The notes beneath the pieces are model-generated. The model searched no databases and was not told where the DNA came from. It was given only the letters and a program-made list of their open reading frames with translations. Positions 33,660-42,386 of a stretch of 64,000 nucleotides of DNA are shown here, one piece after another; within the stretch, counting starts at the first letter, position 1; every line of letters begins with the position of its first letter. The stretch is from JAWXCB01 sp034440455 (lineage in GTDB: Bacteria > Bacteroidota > Bacteroidia > Chitinophagales > CAIOSU01): positions 37,040-101,039 of the forward strand of contig JAWXCB010000077.1 in assembly GCA_034440455.1 (NCBI GenBank), written 5' to 3'. The position numbers were made by a program, and so were the translations under genes.

Positions 33660-35240
33660 CTACATCATTTGATATTCCGGCAAACTGATTATTTTTTTAA
33701 AAAAAGCATCAAGGATGCACTCTATTTCTTTGATCTGATTTATATCGTTGGGATGCGCATTCAGTTTACTCCAGTCTTCATTCCACTGCCTTGCACTGGT
33801 TTCACTGCCATTCAAAATTACCTTTAGCTTGTCTTTTATTGCTTGGTTTATTTCTACTGCGCACAACAAATTCAGGGAATCTTCAACTAAAGCGCTGGCA
33901 TTAGCAGGGTCTTTAAACTTGCTGGCAAAATTCACAAGGTCAATTTTTACTCTCGGTCCGTTGCAATTCATGCCTTCAGTGGTGGTGAGGTTATCAATAA
34001 TTTTCATTCTGAAACTGAGGGTGTAGGTATTTATCCACCATTGGTGATATTTAGGCGCCTGATAAAAAGCGGGCCAACCGGCAACGCTTGGCGGGTCGCC
34101 TACCATCATGCCTAAACCACCGAGCGTGAAGTTGTAATGTATCCAGCATAAATGCGTGTCGGAAGGCAGGGGCGGCAGAGCCAGTTCGAATTGTTTGCTG
34201 GCGCCAATGAAAAAGTCAACAGGACTTTTGACAATGCACCCGCGAAAAGCCGGATCAAAAAAGTGTTCACTGCCCAGCAATACGCGCAGCACCGGTTTAA
34301 TCTCAAAATTATTTTCGATGAACACGCGCCCTAACGGGGCAATAATTTCTGTTTCTATTTTTTCATCTAACTGCGGGGAGACAAACCAGCGGTACAAATT
34401 CCTGCAAACGAATTGCGCGGTTTGTTCTTTGCCGAATATCAGCTCAATTAATTCATCGGTTTCCTGCGCTCCCGCCATGCCTTCTTTTCCTTTGATAATT
34501 GCATTACCGAAAAAAGATGAAAAATTTTTGTCGCTCGTATCATGCAATTCAGGGTGGAAGTTTACCGCTATTTTTTCCTTGTCGTCCTTCCAGCCGGTGA
34601 GCACGCGAGCCGCTTCTTTCACGTCATCCTCATTATAGTTTTGTTTGTTTTCTTTTCCGATGGTGAACAACTCAAGCAGTTCGCGCCCGTAGTTTTCATT
34701 GGGGGCTACTTTGCTGTTGGTATTCCCATTCAGATAGACTAACATGGCGGGGTTAGTGGTGCCGGTGCGAATCAGTTTTTTGAAATTACCCAGCGCAAAC
34801 TCCCGAAGCATAACAGCGTACCGATAGCTGTAACGGGCATCGCGCACCATTTCGGTTTCAGTTACAAAATGGTTGTGCCAGAAGATCACCATTTTTTCAG
34901 TAAGCGAATAATCGCGGTTAATGATTTGACCTGTCCACCATCCCTTTAAGTAGATTCTTCTTTTCCTGTCAATATCGTTGTTTTCCCAAGGCGCGTCAAC
35001 CCACTGCTGACCATTGGGCACAAACGGATCGGTGAGGTCGGGGTCTTCCTGCGCCAACATAGGCGGCACAGGCGATTGAATAAGCAAAATATCAAGACAA
35101 TTACTAAGCGGTTTGTTATTAAAGAAGGAAAATTCCTGATGCCCGATACCAAACAGGCAACGTCTTAGCAAGTGCAACAGATCATTTTCTTGAAATGTGC
35201 GGTTAAGTGGAGCAAGACTATAGGAAGTGATATCGGGCAT
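33660..35240 (-). CDS. DUF1800 family protein, intact copy (pair 2)
   Basis: This 526-residue DUF1800 protein carries LLHLLRRCLFGIGHQEF, LTEKMVIFWHNHFVTE, GNFKKLIRTG, NENYGRELLELFTIG, VLTGWKDD and VAGWPAFYQAPKYHQWWIN. The HNH in the FWHNHFV block is conserved in this family and altered to FWPSHLV in the broken copy. It has no visible signal peptide, unlike the first copy, so export is uncertain or the true start differs. No reaction is known for DUF1800. It is followed within 3 bases by its DUF1501 partner. Confidence 0.9.
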   Translation of the reverse strand: MPDITSYSLAPLNRTFQENDLLHLLRRCLFGIGHQEFSFFNNKPLSNCLDILLIQSPVPPMLAQEDPDLTDPFVPNGQQWVDAPWENNDIDRKRRIYLKGWWTGQIINRDYSLTEKMVIFWHNHFVTETEMVRDARYSYRYAVMLREFALGNFKKLIRTGTTNPAMLVYLNGNTNSKVAPNENYGRELLELFTIGKENKQNYNEDDVKEAARVLTGWKDDKEKIAVNFHPELHDTSDKNFSSFFGNAIIKGKEGMAGAQETDELIELIFGKEQTAQFVCRNLYRWFVSPQLDEKIETEIIAPLGRVFIENNFEIKPVLRVLLGSEHFFDPAFRGCIVKSPVDFFIGASKQFELALPPLPSDTHLCWIHYNFTLGGLGMMVGDPPSVAGWPAFYQAPKYHQWWINTYTLSFRMKIIDNLTTTEGMNCNGPRVKIDLVNFASKFKDPANASALVEDSLNLLCAVEINQAIKDKLKVILNGSETSARQWNEDWSKLNAHPNDINQIKEIECILDAFFKKIISLPEYQMM

Positions 35241-35384
35241 CCTTATGAATGGTTAATTAACCAAGAAATCCTACAAAAACATTTTCTCGCAGAACGCGCA
35301 GAGCATCAGTCAAAGATATGTAAAATACGAGTGAACAAACGAGGGAGCGAGAACCGAAAAAGAAACCTCGTCAACGCAGGAACA

Positions 35385-36029
35385 TTAATCTTGTGCGTTC
35401 AATGCCGATTTAACTTCAACTTGAAGCGCGTCTGCCCAAAGCTGGTAACCCCTTGAGTTGTTATGACCGTCTTTTTGCCAATAAAGTGAATGATATTCAA
35501 AACCAGCTTGCTTTTTTGCCTGCTTAAATTTTTCAAAAAGATTGATTGTTTTTATAGCGCTGTTTGATTCAAGGATATTTGCCAATGGTTTCAACGGGAA
35601 ATAGTCCTGCTCTAATTCAAGCAACATAGGATGCAGCGCTACAATCAGTTTAAAGTGATTTTCTTGTGAAAGCTGAACGTAATCCTTTGTTATGCATCGC
35701 TCAATTTTTTTGAGCGCCTGTTGTTCTGCTTCCCTATATTCCTGAGGAGTTAGTAAGAGCCAGTTCATCGGGTGTACAACCTGAATGATAGCTCGTGCAA
35801 TAAATGAAAATTGATAAAAATACGCCCACCAGGGCGCTGATTTATATTTATCATCGCGCTCCCAGTTCCCAATTTTTACTATATCGCTTATATCGGTTGT
35901 ATTAATTGCCAGAATAACTATTTTAGGTTTAAATGGCAGCAGGAGTTCTTTTAAAATAGCGTATTGAGAAAACGGTTCTGAGCCGCATAGAAAAAATCTC
36001 CTGACATCTCTCCTCGAGAAAGATTTAGC
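35385..36029 (-). pseudogene. SGNH/GDSL hydrolase remnant, C-terminal part without the catalytic GDS block
   Basis: This frame is open from 36029 but has no start until the ATG at 35768. It encodes CGSEPFSQYAILKELLLPF, PKIVILAINTTDISD (matching the AINSSD block of 60253-61308) and YWQKDGHNNSRGY (the block V DxxH). The first block, GDSxxxG with the nucleophilic serine, is missing. Upstream of 36029 the frame stops, and the hydrophobic N-terminal part continues in another frame (35951-36328). An internal deletion plus frameshift explains both. The C-terminal 127 residues might still be translated from 35768, but the product would lack the active serine. Confidence 0.75.
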
Positions 36030-36328
36030 TTAAACACATATTTTAACACGAATTCGCCTATAAATAAACTCAGGATCAAACTGGTCAATAGGAGCGTGTA
36101 CTGATTTTTAGTTTCACGCTTTTTGATAAGCCGTTTTAGAATAAGAGTACCCGTGAACAATATAAAAGAGTAAACTATCACGGTTAAAAAAATGGTGGAT
36201 ACCCCAAAAAATCCTAAAATAAAGTTGAGGATTACAAAAACGGATAAGAAGAAAATTCCCGTGTATTTGAGCGTTTTTTTTAACATACGGATTTCAGAAA
36301 ATAGCGCATTTGCAATAAGTAGGTACAA
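35951..36328 (-). pseudogene. Membrane N-terminal part of the decayed SGNH gene
   Basis: This frame has three to four hydrophobic segments (LKYTGIFFLSVFVILNFILG, then IFLTVIVYSFILFTGTLI, then LLLTSLILSLFIGEFVL), after which it shifts out of the SGNH frame and stops. The end of the third segment, GEFVLKYVF, resembles the MEILLRV end of the anchor in 60253-61308. It overlaps the C-terminal SGNH frame by about 80 bases, with the homology break between them. The likely start is the internal ATG at 36286. Confidence 0.6.
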
Positions 36329-36345
36329 GGCTAAAAAAAAGTAAC

Positions 36346-37506
36346 TTACTTTATAGCATTTAACCGTTGGTGCAGTGTTCGTACCAGCACAGGAAACAAC
36401 ACTTCTGCTTTATTTTTCTCGCCATCTGCATTGAGATGGCAGTCATCTATCCACCAAGAAGCATTTTTTATTGAATCGAAACTGAACGGCATCCAAACGC
36501 CTCCAACTTCTGCTGCAAGCATTTTCGACAAGTTTGCATTTAGCTCCGCCATGTCGCGATATTTCTGATTTTGTCTTACAAATTCAGAGTTCATGTTCAG
36601 GATATTTGGCAAAGCGATCAGCAATGCACTATCAGTTGCCACATGAAGATAGAGTCTTCGGGTATTGTTATAGAAAGGATATTTTTCATATTGTTTAAGA
36701 TGGAGAATGCTGTCCAAATTCAGATTTGACCACTGAGGAAAAGTAACATCGCGCTGATGACTAAACTCATCGCGCCTGCCGGAGAAATCACTGTAAAACA
36801 AGCGGATGGCGATATAACTGAAAAAATAAGAGCGGAGCATCCAGCGGGCAGGCGGAGGAAGCGGTTCAAGATGAAAATTGATTCTCCGGTAGTGCGTGTA
36901 ATCTAATTGAAAATTGGAAGGGATAGAGGCAGTAAGCAGTGCGTCATTCACCCCGCTGTTCACGATCACTACATCGGGCTGGTAATAGCTGTACTTAAAA
37001 AGATATTGCTGTAACTCCTCTGCAGAAGTACCCGCTTCCAACCCTGCATTGATTACTTCTGCTCCTGAGTAATGGGCGCTCAAGATGCTATCATGGGGAA
37101 TGAAATCATTCAGCAACCTTTCTATCAGTGCAGGAAAAGTTTGCGAAGGCGAATCTACTCCAAGTCCATAGGTCGTAGAACCTCCCAAACACAATACGCG
37201 CAGCTTATTTGATTTTTGCAGCGGAATGCGCCTGCCGCGGTAGCCATCCTCGTTATGTTGCACCTCGCCATGGTTCCTATATCCGGGGTAAGGAATATAT
37301 CCCAGGTAGGGTAGTGAAAGATAACGGGGTAAATGCTCCGGATCTTTATTTCCGATAAGCATGTCACGAATGCGAAAATAATTTTTGTTCGAAAGAAAAT
37401 CGGACGAACGACTGCTAAGCCACATTCCTGCATAGCCGGCAAATTCAATTGTCATAAGCACAAACAGCAAGAGCACAGACCGAAACAAAAATAATCTCAA
37501 TCGCAT
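36346..37506 (-). CDS. Membrane-anchored SGNH/GDSL hydrolase or acyltransferase
   Basis: This 386-residue protein has an N-terminal membrane anchor (residues 5-28) and an SGNH domain. Block I is LCLGGSTTYGLG with nucleophile S110, block II EVINAGLEAGTS, block III IVNSGVND and block V WIDDCHLNADG with the catalytic Asp and His. Such proteins often act as O-acetylesterases or acyltransferases on surface glycans in the periplasm, which fits the adjacent glycosyltransferase gene upstream. It lies next to the decayed SGNH copy, so an ancestral tandem pair has lost one member. Confidence 0.88.
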   Translation of the reverse strand: MRLRLFLFRSVLLLFVLMTIEFAGYAGMWLSSRSSDFLSNKNYFRIRDMLIGNKDPEHLPRYLSLPYLGYIPYPGYRNHGEVQHNEDGYRGRRIPLQKSNKLRVLCLGGSTTYGLGVDSPSQTFPALIERLLNDFIPHDSILSAHYSGAEVINAGLEAGTSAEELQQYLFKYSYYQPDVVIVNSGVNDALLTASIPSNFQLDYTHYRRINFHLEPLPPPARWMLRSYFFSYIAIRLFYSDFSGRRDEFSHQRDVTFPQWSNLNLDSILHLKQYEKYPFYNNTRRLYLHVATDSALLIALPNILNMNSEFVRQNQKYRDMAELNANLSKMLAAEVGGVWMPFSFDSIKNASWWIDDCHLNADGEKNKAEVLFPVLVRTLHQRLNAIK

Positions 37507-37536
37507 AATGAACCAGATTTCAGATGAACCATCTGA

Positions 37537-38238
37537 TTACCTTAAATCTCCTTTGACAAGATAAAGAAATAGTTCTTTCACCGTTGTTGCAATCACTTTC
37601 ACATTCCCGCCCGCGCCAAATCCAAATTCACGCTTGATGTGCGCCACTTCTATTTCTTTTATACGGAAACCGGCTGCGGATGCACGAATAAAAAACTCGG
37701 CATGAACAAATGCACTGACGGACCTGAGCTCAATAGTGTCAAAAATTTTTGTGCGATAAAAAACAATACTGTTCACATCGCGCACCTTACAACCGGAGAT
37801 TAGCGAAATCACCCGGTTATAAACCAGCGAATAAAGTTTTCGGTAAGTCCTGTCTTTTCTTTCCTTGCGAAATCCCAAAATAAAATCATATTCATCTTTT
37901 ATTTCCAAAAATCGAATCAGGTTTGAAACAGGAAATTGGTTATCACCGGGCAAAAAAAGCGCCCATTCTGTTTTAGGAACCATGAATACTTGTTTCAATG
38001 TTTCTCCGAAACCCAAATTTATTTCGTGGTTAATAATTTGCACGTTATTGAATTTACAAGCTAACTGTTCTGCCACCAGCAAAGTATTATCTGAACTGCC
38101 GTCATTTATAATCAAAATTTGAAATGAAATTGCCAGCCGCTTGCACAACTGCTGCGCTTCTTCCACCAGCTTCATTAACGACCTACTGTCGTTATAGGCA
38201 GGAATGCTGATGGTAAGATATTGAACAGGCTCATCCAT
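37537..38238 (-). CDS. GT2 glycosyltransferase, polyprenyl-phosphate sugar synthase type
   Basis: This 233-residue GT-A protein has SIPAYNDSRSLMKLVEEA, LIINDGSSDNT and, in the metal-binding position, LPGDNQFP, the pattern of DPM1/GtrB-like enzymes. No membrane segments follow the catalytic domain. The motif CKVRDVNSIVFYR is shared with the second GT2 (49483-50172). Enzymes of this type often charge polyprenyl phosphate with a sugar for a GT-C enzyme, and one such candidate is at 50194-53115. It is 30 bases from the SGNH gene in the same direction. Confidence 0.88.
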   Translation of the reverse strand: MDEPVQYLTISIPAYNDSRSLMKLVEEAQQLCKRLAISFQILIINDGSSDNTLLVAEQLACKFNNVQIINHEINLGFGETLKQVFMVPKTEWALFLPGDNQFPVSNLIRFLEIKDEYDFILGFRKERKDRTYRKLYSLVYNRVISLISGCKVRDVNSIVFYRTKIFDTIELRSVSAFVHAEFFIRASAAGFRIKEIEVAHIKREFGFGAGGNVKVIATTVKELFLYLVKGDLR

Positions 38239-38285
38239 TTGTATAGATAATCGTGTTCAGACTGCGCGATAACTTTTCATTCACG

Positions 38286-39197
38286 CTATGTTGTAAATAT
38301 TTTTCTTATTCCTTTTTTTATCGCCCCTGCGGTGACAAAACTTTCAAAAAAGCCTTTTTTATCTGTTGTTTCTTTCTTCGTTTTTTCAATCAGCTCAACA
38401 ATTCGCTCCTTGCTTTCCGCAGGCACAGGATAGTCAAATTCTTTTACCATGTCGCCAAACAACGGGCGCTCGCCACAGTTGTAATACCGTTGAAAAAAAT
38501 CATCAGGCATCTCAAATTTTTCTATTTTATCAGTTTTGTCGTTCGCGTTTTTATGATAAAACATCAATTTGGCATCTTTTGGAGCTATTGCATAAGCCAC
38601 AACTAACCTTTCTTTGTTTGTTAGGTTAGGTGAGGATCCATGTATGACAGCATGATTCAGAATAAATGCTTGTCCGGCTTTCATGGGTGCGGTGAGCATA
38701 TTCTCCCAGAGGAGCGCCTCATTACCCCTGTATGCCACCGGGATATTATTGCTTCGATAATAATCGAAAAAAAGATGGCTGCCCGGCAACACTCTTAAAG
38801 CTCCGTTTTCTTCCGAAGTATCCAGCATGGGCACCCATATCGTAGCGGAATAAAATTTTGATTCATCAACGGTTGTCCAATCTTGGTGTACATTTACCTT
38901 TCCCTCCACCCCGGGAGATTTACAGAGAAACGTGCTGCCTAATTTTTTGTAGTGCTCAAATTTTTCATCTAAAGCCTTTTGAAGCACCTTTTCCGTGTGT
39001 TCAAATATTTCCCGCTTAAACTCTTCATCGGGATTAAATGCAGCTGAATAAAATCCTTTGGGTAAATTCGGATGCAGCTCATAGAATTTTTCTGCGATTA
39101 TTTGCGCATCTTTCGAGCTAATAAAATCAATGATCACGTAACCATCCCGATCAAAACGCGACTGGGTTTCTAAATCCTTAAATATCCTTGGTTTCAT
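38286..39197 (-). CDS. PhyH-family Fe(II)/2OG dioxygenase with LF-type tail (outlying copy)
   Basis: From the ATG at 39197 this is a 303-residue protein starting MKPRIFKDLETQSRF; a TTG at 39209 would add four residues. Counted from 39209, the iron triad is H108-Q-D110 (VHQDWTTVDESK) and H190 (VIHGSSPN). It looks closest to domain 1 of the 8815 protein: both share FLCKSPG, the HQDWT-VDESKF stretch and the GERP/GERA region near the end. It ends AIKKGIRKIFTT, a shared-type tail. It lies 15.5 kb from the main array, so it was dispersed or recruited separately. Confidence 0.9.
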   Translation of the reverse strand: MKPRIFKDLETQSRFDRDGYVIIDFISSKDAQIIAEKFYELHPNLPKGFYSAAFNPDEEFKREIFEHTEKVLQKALDEKFEHYKKLGSTFLCKSPGVEGKVNVHQDWTTVDESKFYSATIWVPMLDTSEENGALRVLPGSHLFFDYYRSNNIPVAYRGNEALLWENMLTAPMKAGQAFILNHAVIHGSSPNLTNKERLVVAYAIAPKDAKLMFYHKNANDKTDKIEKFEMPDDFFQRYYNCGERPLFGDMVKEFDYPVPAESKERIVELIEKTKKETTDKKGFFESFVTAGAIKKGIRKIFTT

Positions 39198-39352
39198 TTT
39201 TACAAACAATGTGAAAACATACAGATTGTTGGGATGTTTAAAAGTACGCCTTAACCGAACGCAAAGGATAACCTCGCTTAAGTTGTAAAGATATGAATGG
39301 ACTTTTTAAGTAAGAGAGAAGAAATTGCTGTTTAGTTGAAAATCTTATTCAA

Positions 39353-39490
39353 TTACGTAACTTCAAATCCAACAAAATCAAAAAACAGTTCGTTATATTC
39401 GTAACTGATTTTGAGGGTGTCTGTTTTCTCAACAAATAACTCCTTGAAGAGCATGAAGCGTTTTTTAATTTCAGATTTTAGATGAATATT
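39353..39490 (-). pseudogene. Short open remnant resembling a protein C-terminus
   Basis: Inside the 325-base gap between the PhyH gene and the radical SAM gene, 45 minus-strand codons lie between two stops. They encode LKSEIKKRFMLFKELF, then TLKISYEYNELFFDF and a final VGFEVT. The composition is protein-like, but there is no start codon except an internal ATG. It looks like the 3' end of a lost gene. I could not name the family. The rest of the gap shows nothing recognisable. Confidence 0.35.
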
Positions 39491-39522
39491 CTAACTACTA
39501 AGCCTATAATTCCCCAGTAGCA

Positions 39523-40911
39523 ATGGAGAAAAAAACTATCCTCCTTTTAAATCCTCCCGGAAAAAGCACCTATTTCAGGGATAACTATTGTTCTCCGGAA
39601 TCTAAAGCCGGATATTATTGGCAACCTACCGATTTGCTGGTTCAAAGCGGCTATTTGAAAGAGGAATTTGACGTTGATATCCTGGATGCAATTGTAGAAA
39701 ATAAAACGGATGAACACGTGCTTGATTTGGTGTTAAAACGAAACTATTATTCTATTCTTTCTCTTACAGGAACAGCCTCCTGGGAAGAAGACTTTCATCT
39801 TCTTAAAAAAATAAAAGCCCTTAAGCCTGAAATTATTCTGGCTTTGTCCGGAAACCTGGCGCTTTTTGAGCATAAAGAACTTTTTAGAACTTGCGATTGG
39901 TTAGATATCGCTCTTCTCGATTACACTACGGATGATTACGGCAAATTCCTGCAAGGAGAGAGAGAGGCGCTATTCAAAATAGTTTACCGCAAAGAAAATA
40001 ATGTGGTGACAGTAATTGACCGTAAAGCGCCTAAAGAGTTTAGCTACCCTGTTCCGTTACATGAAAAATTTAAGAATCATCTCTATCACCTTCCCTTTGC
40101 TACCAAACACCCCGCTACCATAGTAATGGGAAGTGCCGGCTGCCCGCATAAGTGTGAGTTTTGTGTCGCCAGCGAAATAAAATATCGTTTCAGGAATACG
40201 GATAATCTTATTGCTGAATTGAAGGTACTGTATGAAATGGGAATTAAGGAAGTAGGGTTCAACGATTATATGTTTGAAGTTAACCATGAAAGGGCGATGG
40301 AAATTTGCAGCAGAATGATTACAGAAGAAATAAAATTATCCTGGGGTTGTTCTTGTAGAGTTGACACATTAGATGAGCCTTTGCTAAGGCGAATGAAAGA
40401 AGCCGGTTGTCATACGATTCAAATGGGAATCGAAAGTTCCGTTCAGGGGGTATTAGAGGCGCAACGAAAAAATTCAACAGTAGAAAAGGCGAAAGAAACC
40501 ATTGGACTATGCAATAAGGTAGGTATTCGTGCTTTTGGAAACTTTATTATAGGGCTGCCGGGCGAGAATGAAGAAAGTTTAAGTAACTTGGGGAAATATG
40601 CCCGGCAAATCGGGTGTACAAATGCAGTTTTTTCTACCTTGGTGCCTGATATGGGAACAACTCTCAGGAAAAAAGTTATTCAAGAAGGAAAGATTGAAAA
40701 CCGGATGACGAAATTCAGCAGCACCGACAAATTCTTTCCACAATCGTTAAGCGGCATAAAGACTGATAAATTATCTTCCATCAGAAGAAAGGTGATGCTG
40801 GAATTTTATTTTCATCCTTCTTTTATTTACAACAATTTTATCCGGGCGAAAAGTTTTTATGAATTTAAGCGAAAGGTCGGTTACGGATTACAGGTCTTAC
40901 GAAGGATATAG
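39523..40911 (+). CDS. Radical SAM protein with B12-binding-type N-terminal domain (1)
   Basis: This 462-residue protein has the [4Fe-4S] motif C207-x3-C211-x2-C214 (GCPHKCEFC). The N-terminal 130 residues adopt the Rossmann-like pattern of cobalamin-binding class B enzymes (ILLLNPPGK, DILDAIVE, ALSGNLALFE) without an obvious DxHxxG, so cobalamin would bind base-off. Later blocks are GFNDYMFEVN, QMGIESS and IIGLPGENEESL. Relatives act in hopanoid, tetrapyrrole and natural-product pathways. It is followed after 64 bases by a second radical SAM gene in the same direction. Confidence 0.88.
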   Translation: MEKKTILLLNPPGKSTYFRDNYCSPESKAGYYWQPTDLLVQSGYLKEEFDVDILDAIVENKTDEHVLDLVLKRNYYSILSLTGTASWEEDFHLLKKIKALKPEIILALSGNLALFEHKELFRTCDWLDIALLDYTTDDYGKFLQGEREALFKIVYRKENNVVTVIDRKAPKEFSYPVPLHEKFKNHLYHLPFATKHPATIVMGSAGCPHKCEFCVASEIKYRFRNTDNLIAELKVLYEMGIKEVGFNDYMFEVNHERAMEICSRMITEEIKLSWGCSCRVDTLDEPLLRRMKEAGCHTIQMGIESSVQGVLEAQRKNSTVEKAKETIGLCNKVGIRAFGNFIIGLPGENEESLSNLGKYARQIGCTNAVFSTLVPDMGTTLRKKVIQEGKIENRMTKFSSTDKFFPQSLSGIKTDKLSSIRRKVMLEFYFHPSFIYNNFIRAKSFYEFKRKVGYGLQVLRRI

Positions 40912-40975
40912 CTTTATCAATTATTCCAATTCAGCACAGTGTTTTGCTGATTTTTACTCATAGCTTTAATATTAA

Positions 40976-42361
40976 ATGAAAATACTTTTCCTGAATCTTC
41001 CTTCAGATGTTCTTATAGTAAGACGATATATGTGCTCGTCTTTTGCAGAAGCATTCCTTTTCCCTCCGCACGATTTAATTTCGCTGGCAGGTGTTGCCCG
41101 AAGCATACCAGGTATGGAGGTTTCTTTCTTAGATGCTGTGGGGGAATGTAGTAATACGGATGATACAATTGCCTACATAAGAGAAAATTCACCCGATGTT
41201 TTAGTATCTATTATAAGCTTCGAGTTATATGACAAGGATGTACTGATCGTAAGGCGACTGAAGGAAGAATTTCCCGAAATTTCTATCTTTCTCTTCGGAC
41301 ATTATCCTACACATTTTCCAAAAGAAACACTCGACTATTCAAATGCAGACCTGATTATGTTAGGGGAGCCTGACCTTATTTTTTCGCGCGTAATACAACA
41401 AATGAGCGCTAAAGAACCACTCAATGAAATTGGAGGAATAGCTTACCGAACGGCTGACGGGCAAATCGCGGTTGGTAAGCAGGAACGCAGAGTGACCGCC
41501 TTCGATTCATTACCAATGCCCGCTTATGATTTATTAAACAACAGCTTTTATCGTGAACCCTTCATGCCTCAGCCGTTTGGGTTGATACAATCCGCCCGCG
41601 GTTGCCCCTACCAATGCAACTATTGCGTTCATTCTTTCGGCACCAAACTAACGATGCTAAGCCCTGAAACTGTTTTTGAGCATATCCTGCAATTAAAATC
41701 CCAGCACAATATCCGTTCATTAAGATTTATTGACGATACGTTTACAGTCATCCCTGCGCGTGTCATAGAAATTTGCAAAAAAATGATAGCCCACAAGTTA
41801 GACCTGAAGTGGACCTGCCTGGCGCGGGCTGATACATTGAACGAGGAAATGCTCGTTTGGATGAAACGCGCAGGTTGTGTGCGGTTAAACATTGGCATGG
41901 AATCGGGCAGTCAGAAAATACTTGATATTTTAAATAAAGGAACAACAGTTGAGAGTTCGCTCAGGCAATTACAATCTGTTAAAAAAACAGGTTTGGAAAT
42001 GATGGGGTTTTTCTTAACCGGTATCCCTGGCGAAACGGAAGATGATATTAATGAAAGCATTCGTTTCGCACAGGATGCAGGATTCAATTATGTAGCCATT
42101 GATACGCTTAAAATTTATCCGGGTACTCCACTTTTTGAAAAATTCCGAGAACATATTGATTTTTCACTCGTACCGTACCGGAATCAATTCCGCGATGAAG
42201 ATTTTAATCGGCAAACTGCGGCAAACAGAAAAAAATTCTTCCGAAATTTTTATTTTTCAATGAGTTACCTGTTCAATGCCCCGGCTAAGAATTTGATAAA
42301 ATTTGAGCATGCTGGTATTATGTTAAATTATGTATGGCGCATGGCCAAGGCTGCTTCCTAA
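40976..42361 (+). CDS. Radical SAM protein with B12-binding-type N-terminal domain (2)
   Basis: This 461-residue protein has C210-x3-C214-x2-C217 (GCPYQCNYC). The N-terminal domain has LFLNLPSD, AFLFPPHDLISLAGVARS and LFGHYPTHFP, the last matching the GGxHPTxxP turn of the family. The core has RFIDDTFTV, NIGMESGSQKIL and LTGIPGETEDDI. The C-terminus is a short helical region. Probably co-transcribed with 39523-40911. It converges on the cupin gene with a 25-base gap. Confidence 0.9.
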   Translation: MKILFLNLPSDVLIVRRYMCSSFAEAFLFPPHDLISLAGVARSIPGMEVSFLDAVGECSNTDDTIAYIRENSPDVLVSIISFELYDKDVLIVRRLKEEFPEISIFLFGHYPTHFPKETLDYSNADLIMLGEPDLIFSRVIQQMSAKEPLNEIGGIAYRTADGQIAVGKQERRVTAFDSLPMPAYDLLNNSFYREPFMPQPFGLIQSARGCPYQCNYCVHSFGTKLTMLSPETVFEHILQLKSQHNIRSLRFIDDTFTVIPARVIEICKKMIAHKLDLKWTCLARADTLNEEMLVWMKRAGCVRLNIGMESGSQKILDILNKGTTVESSLRQLQSVKKTGLEMMGFFLTGIPGETEDDINESIRFAQDAGFNYVAIDTLKIYPGTPLFEKFREHIDFSLVPYRNQFRDEDFNRQTAANRKKFFRNFYFSMSYLFNAPAKNLIKFEHAGIMLNYVWRMAKAAS

Positions 42362-42386
42362 AGAAAAAGTAATTAGGAAAACTTAT

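Noticed and set aside
35172..35456. 94-residue plus-strand ORF
   Set aside because: It spans the end of an SGNH remnant and the start of DUF1800 and has no recognisable features.
35951..36328. Independent small membrane protein
   Set aside because: Its end frame-shifts out of a clear SGNH frame next to it, so a decayed gene explains it better.
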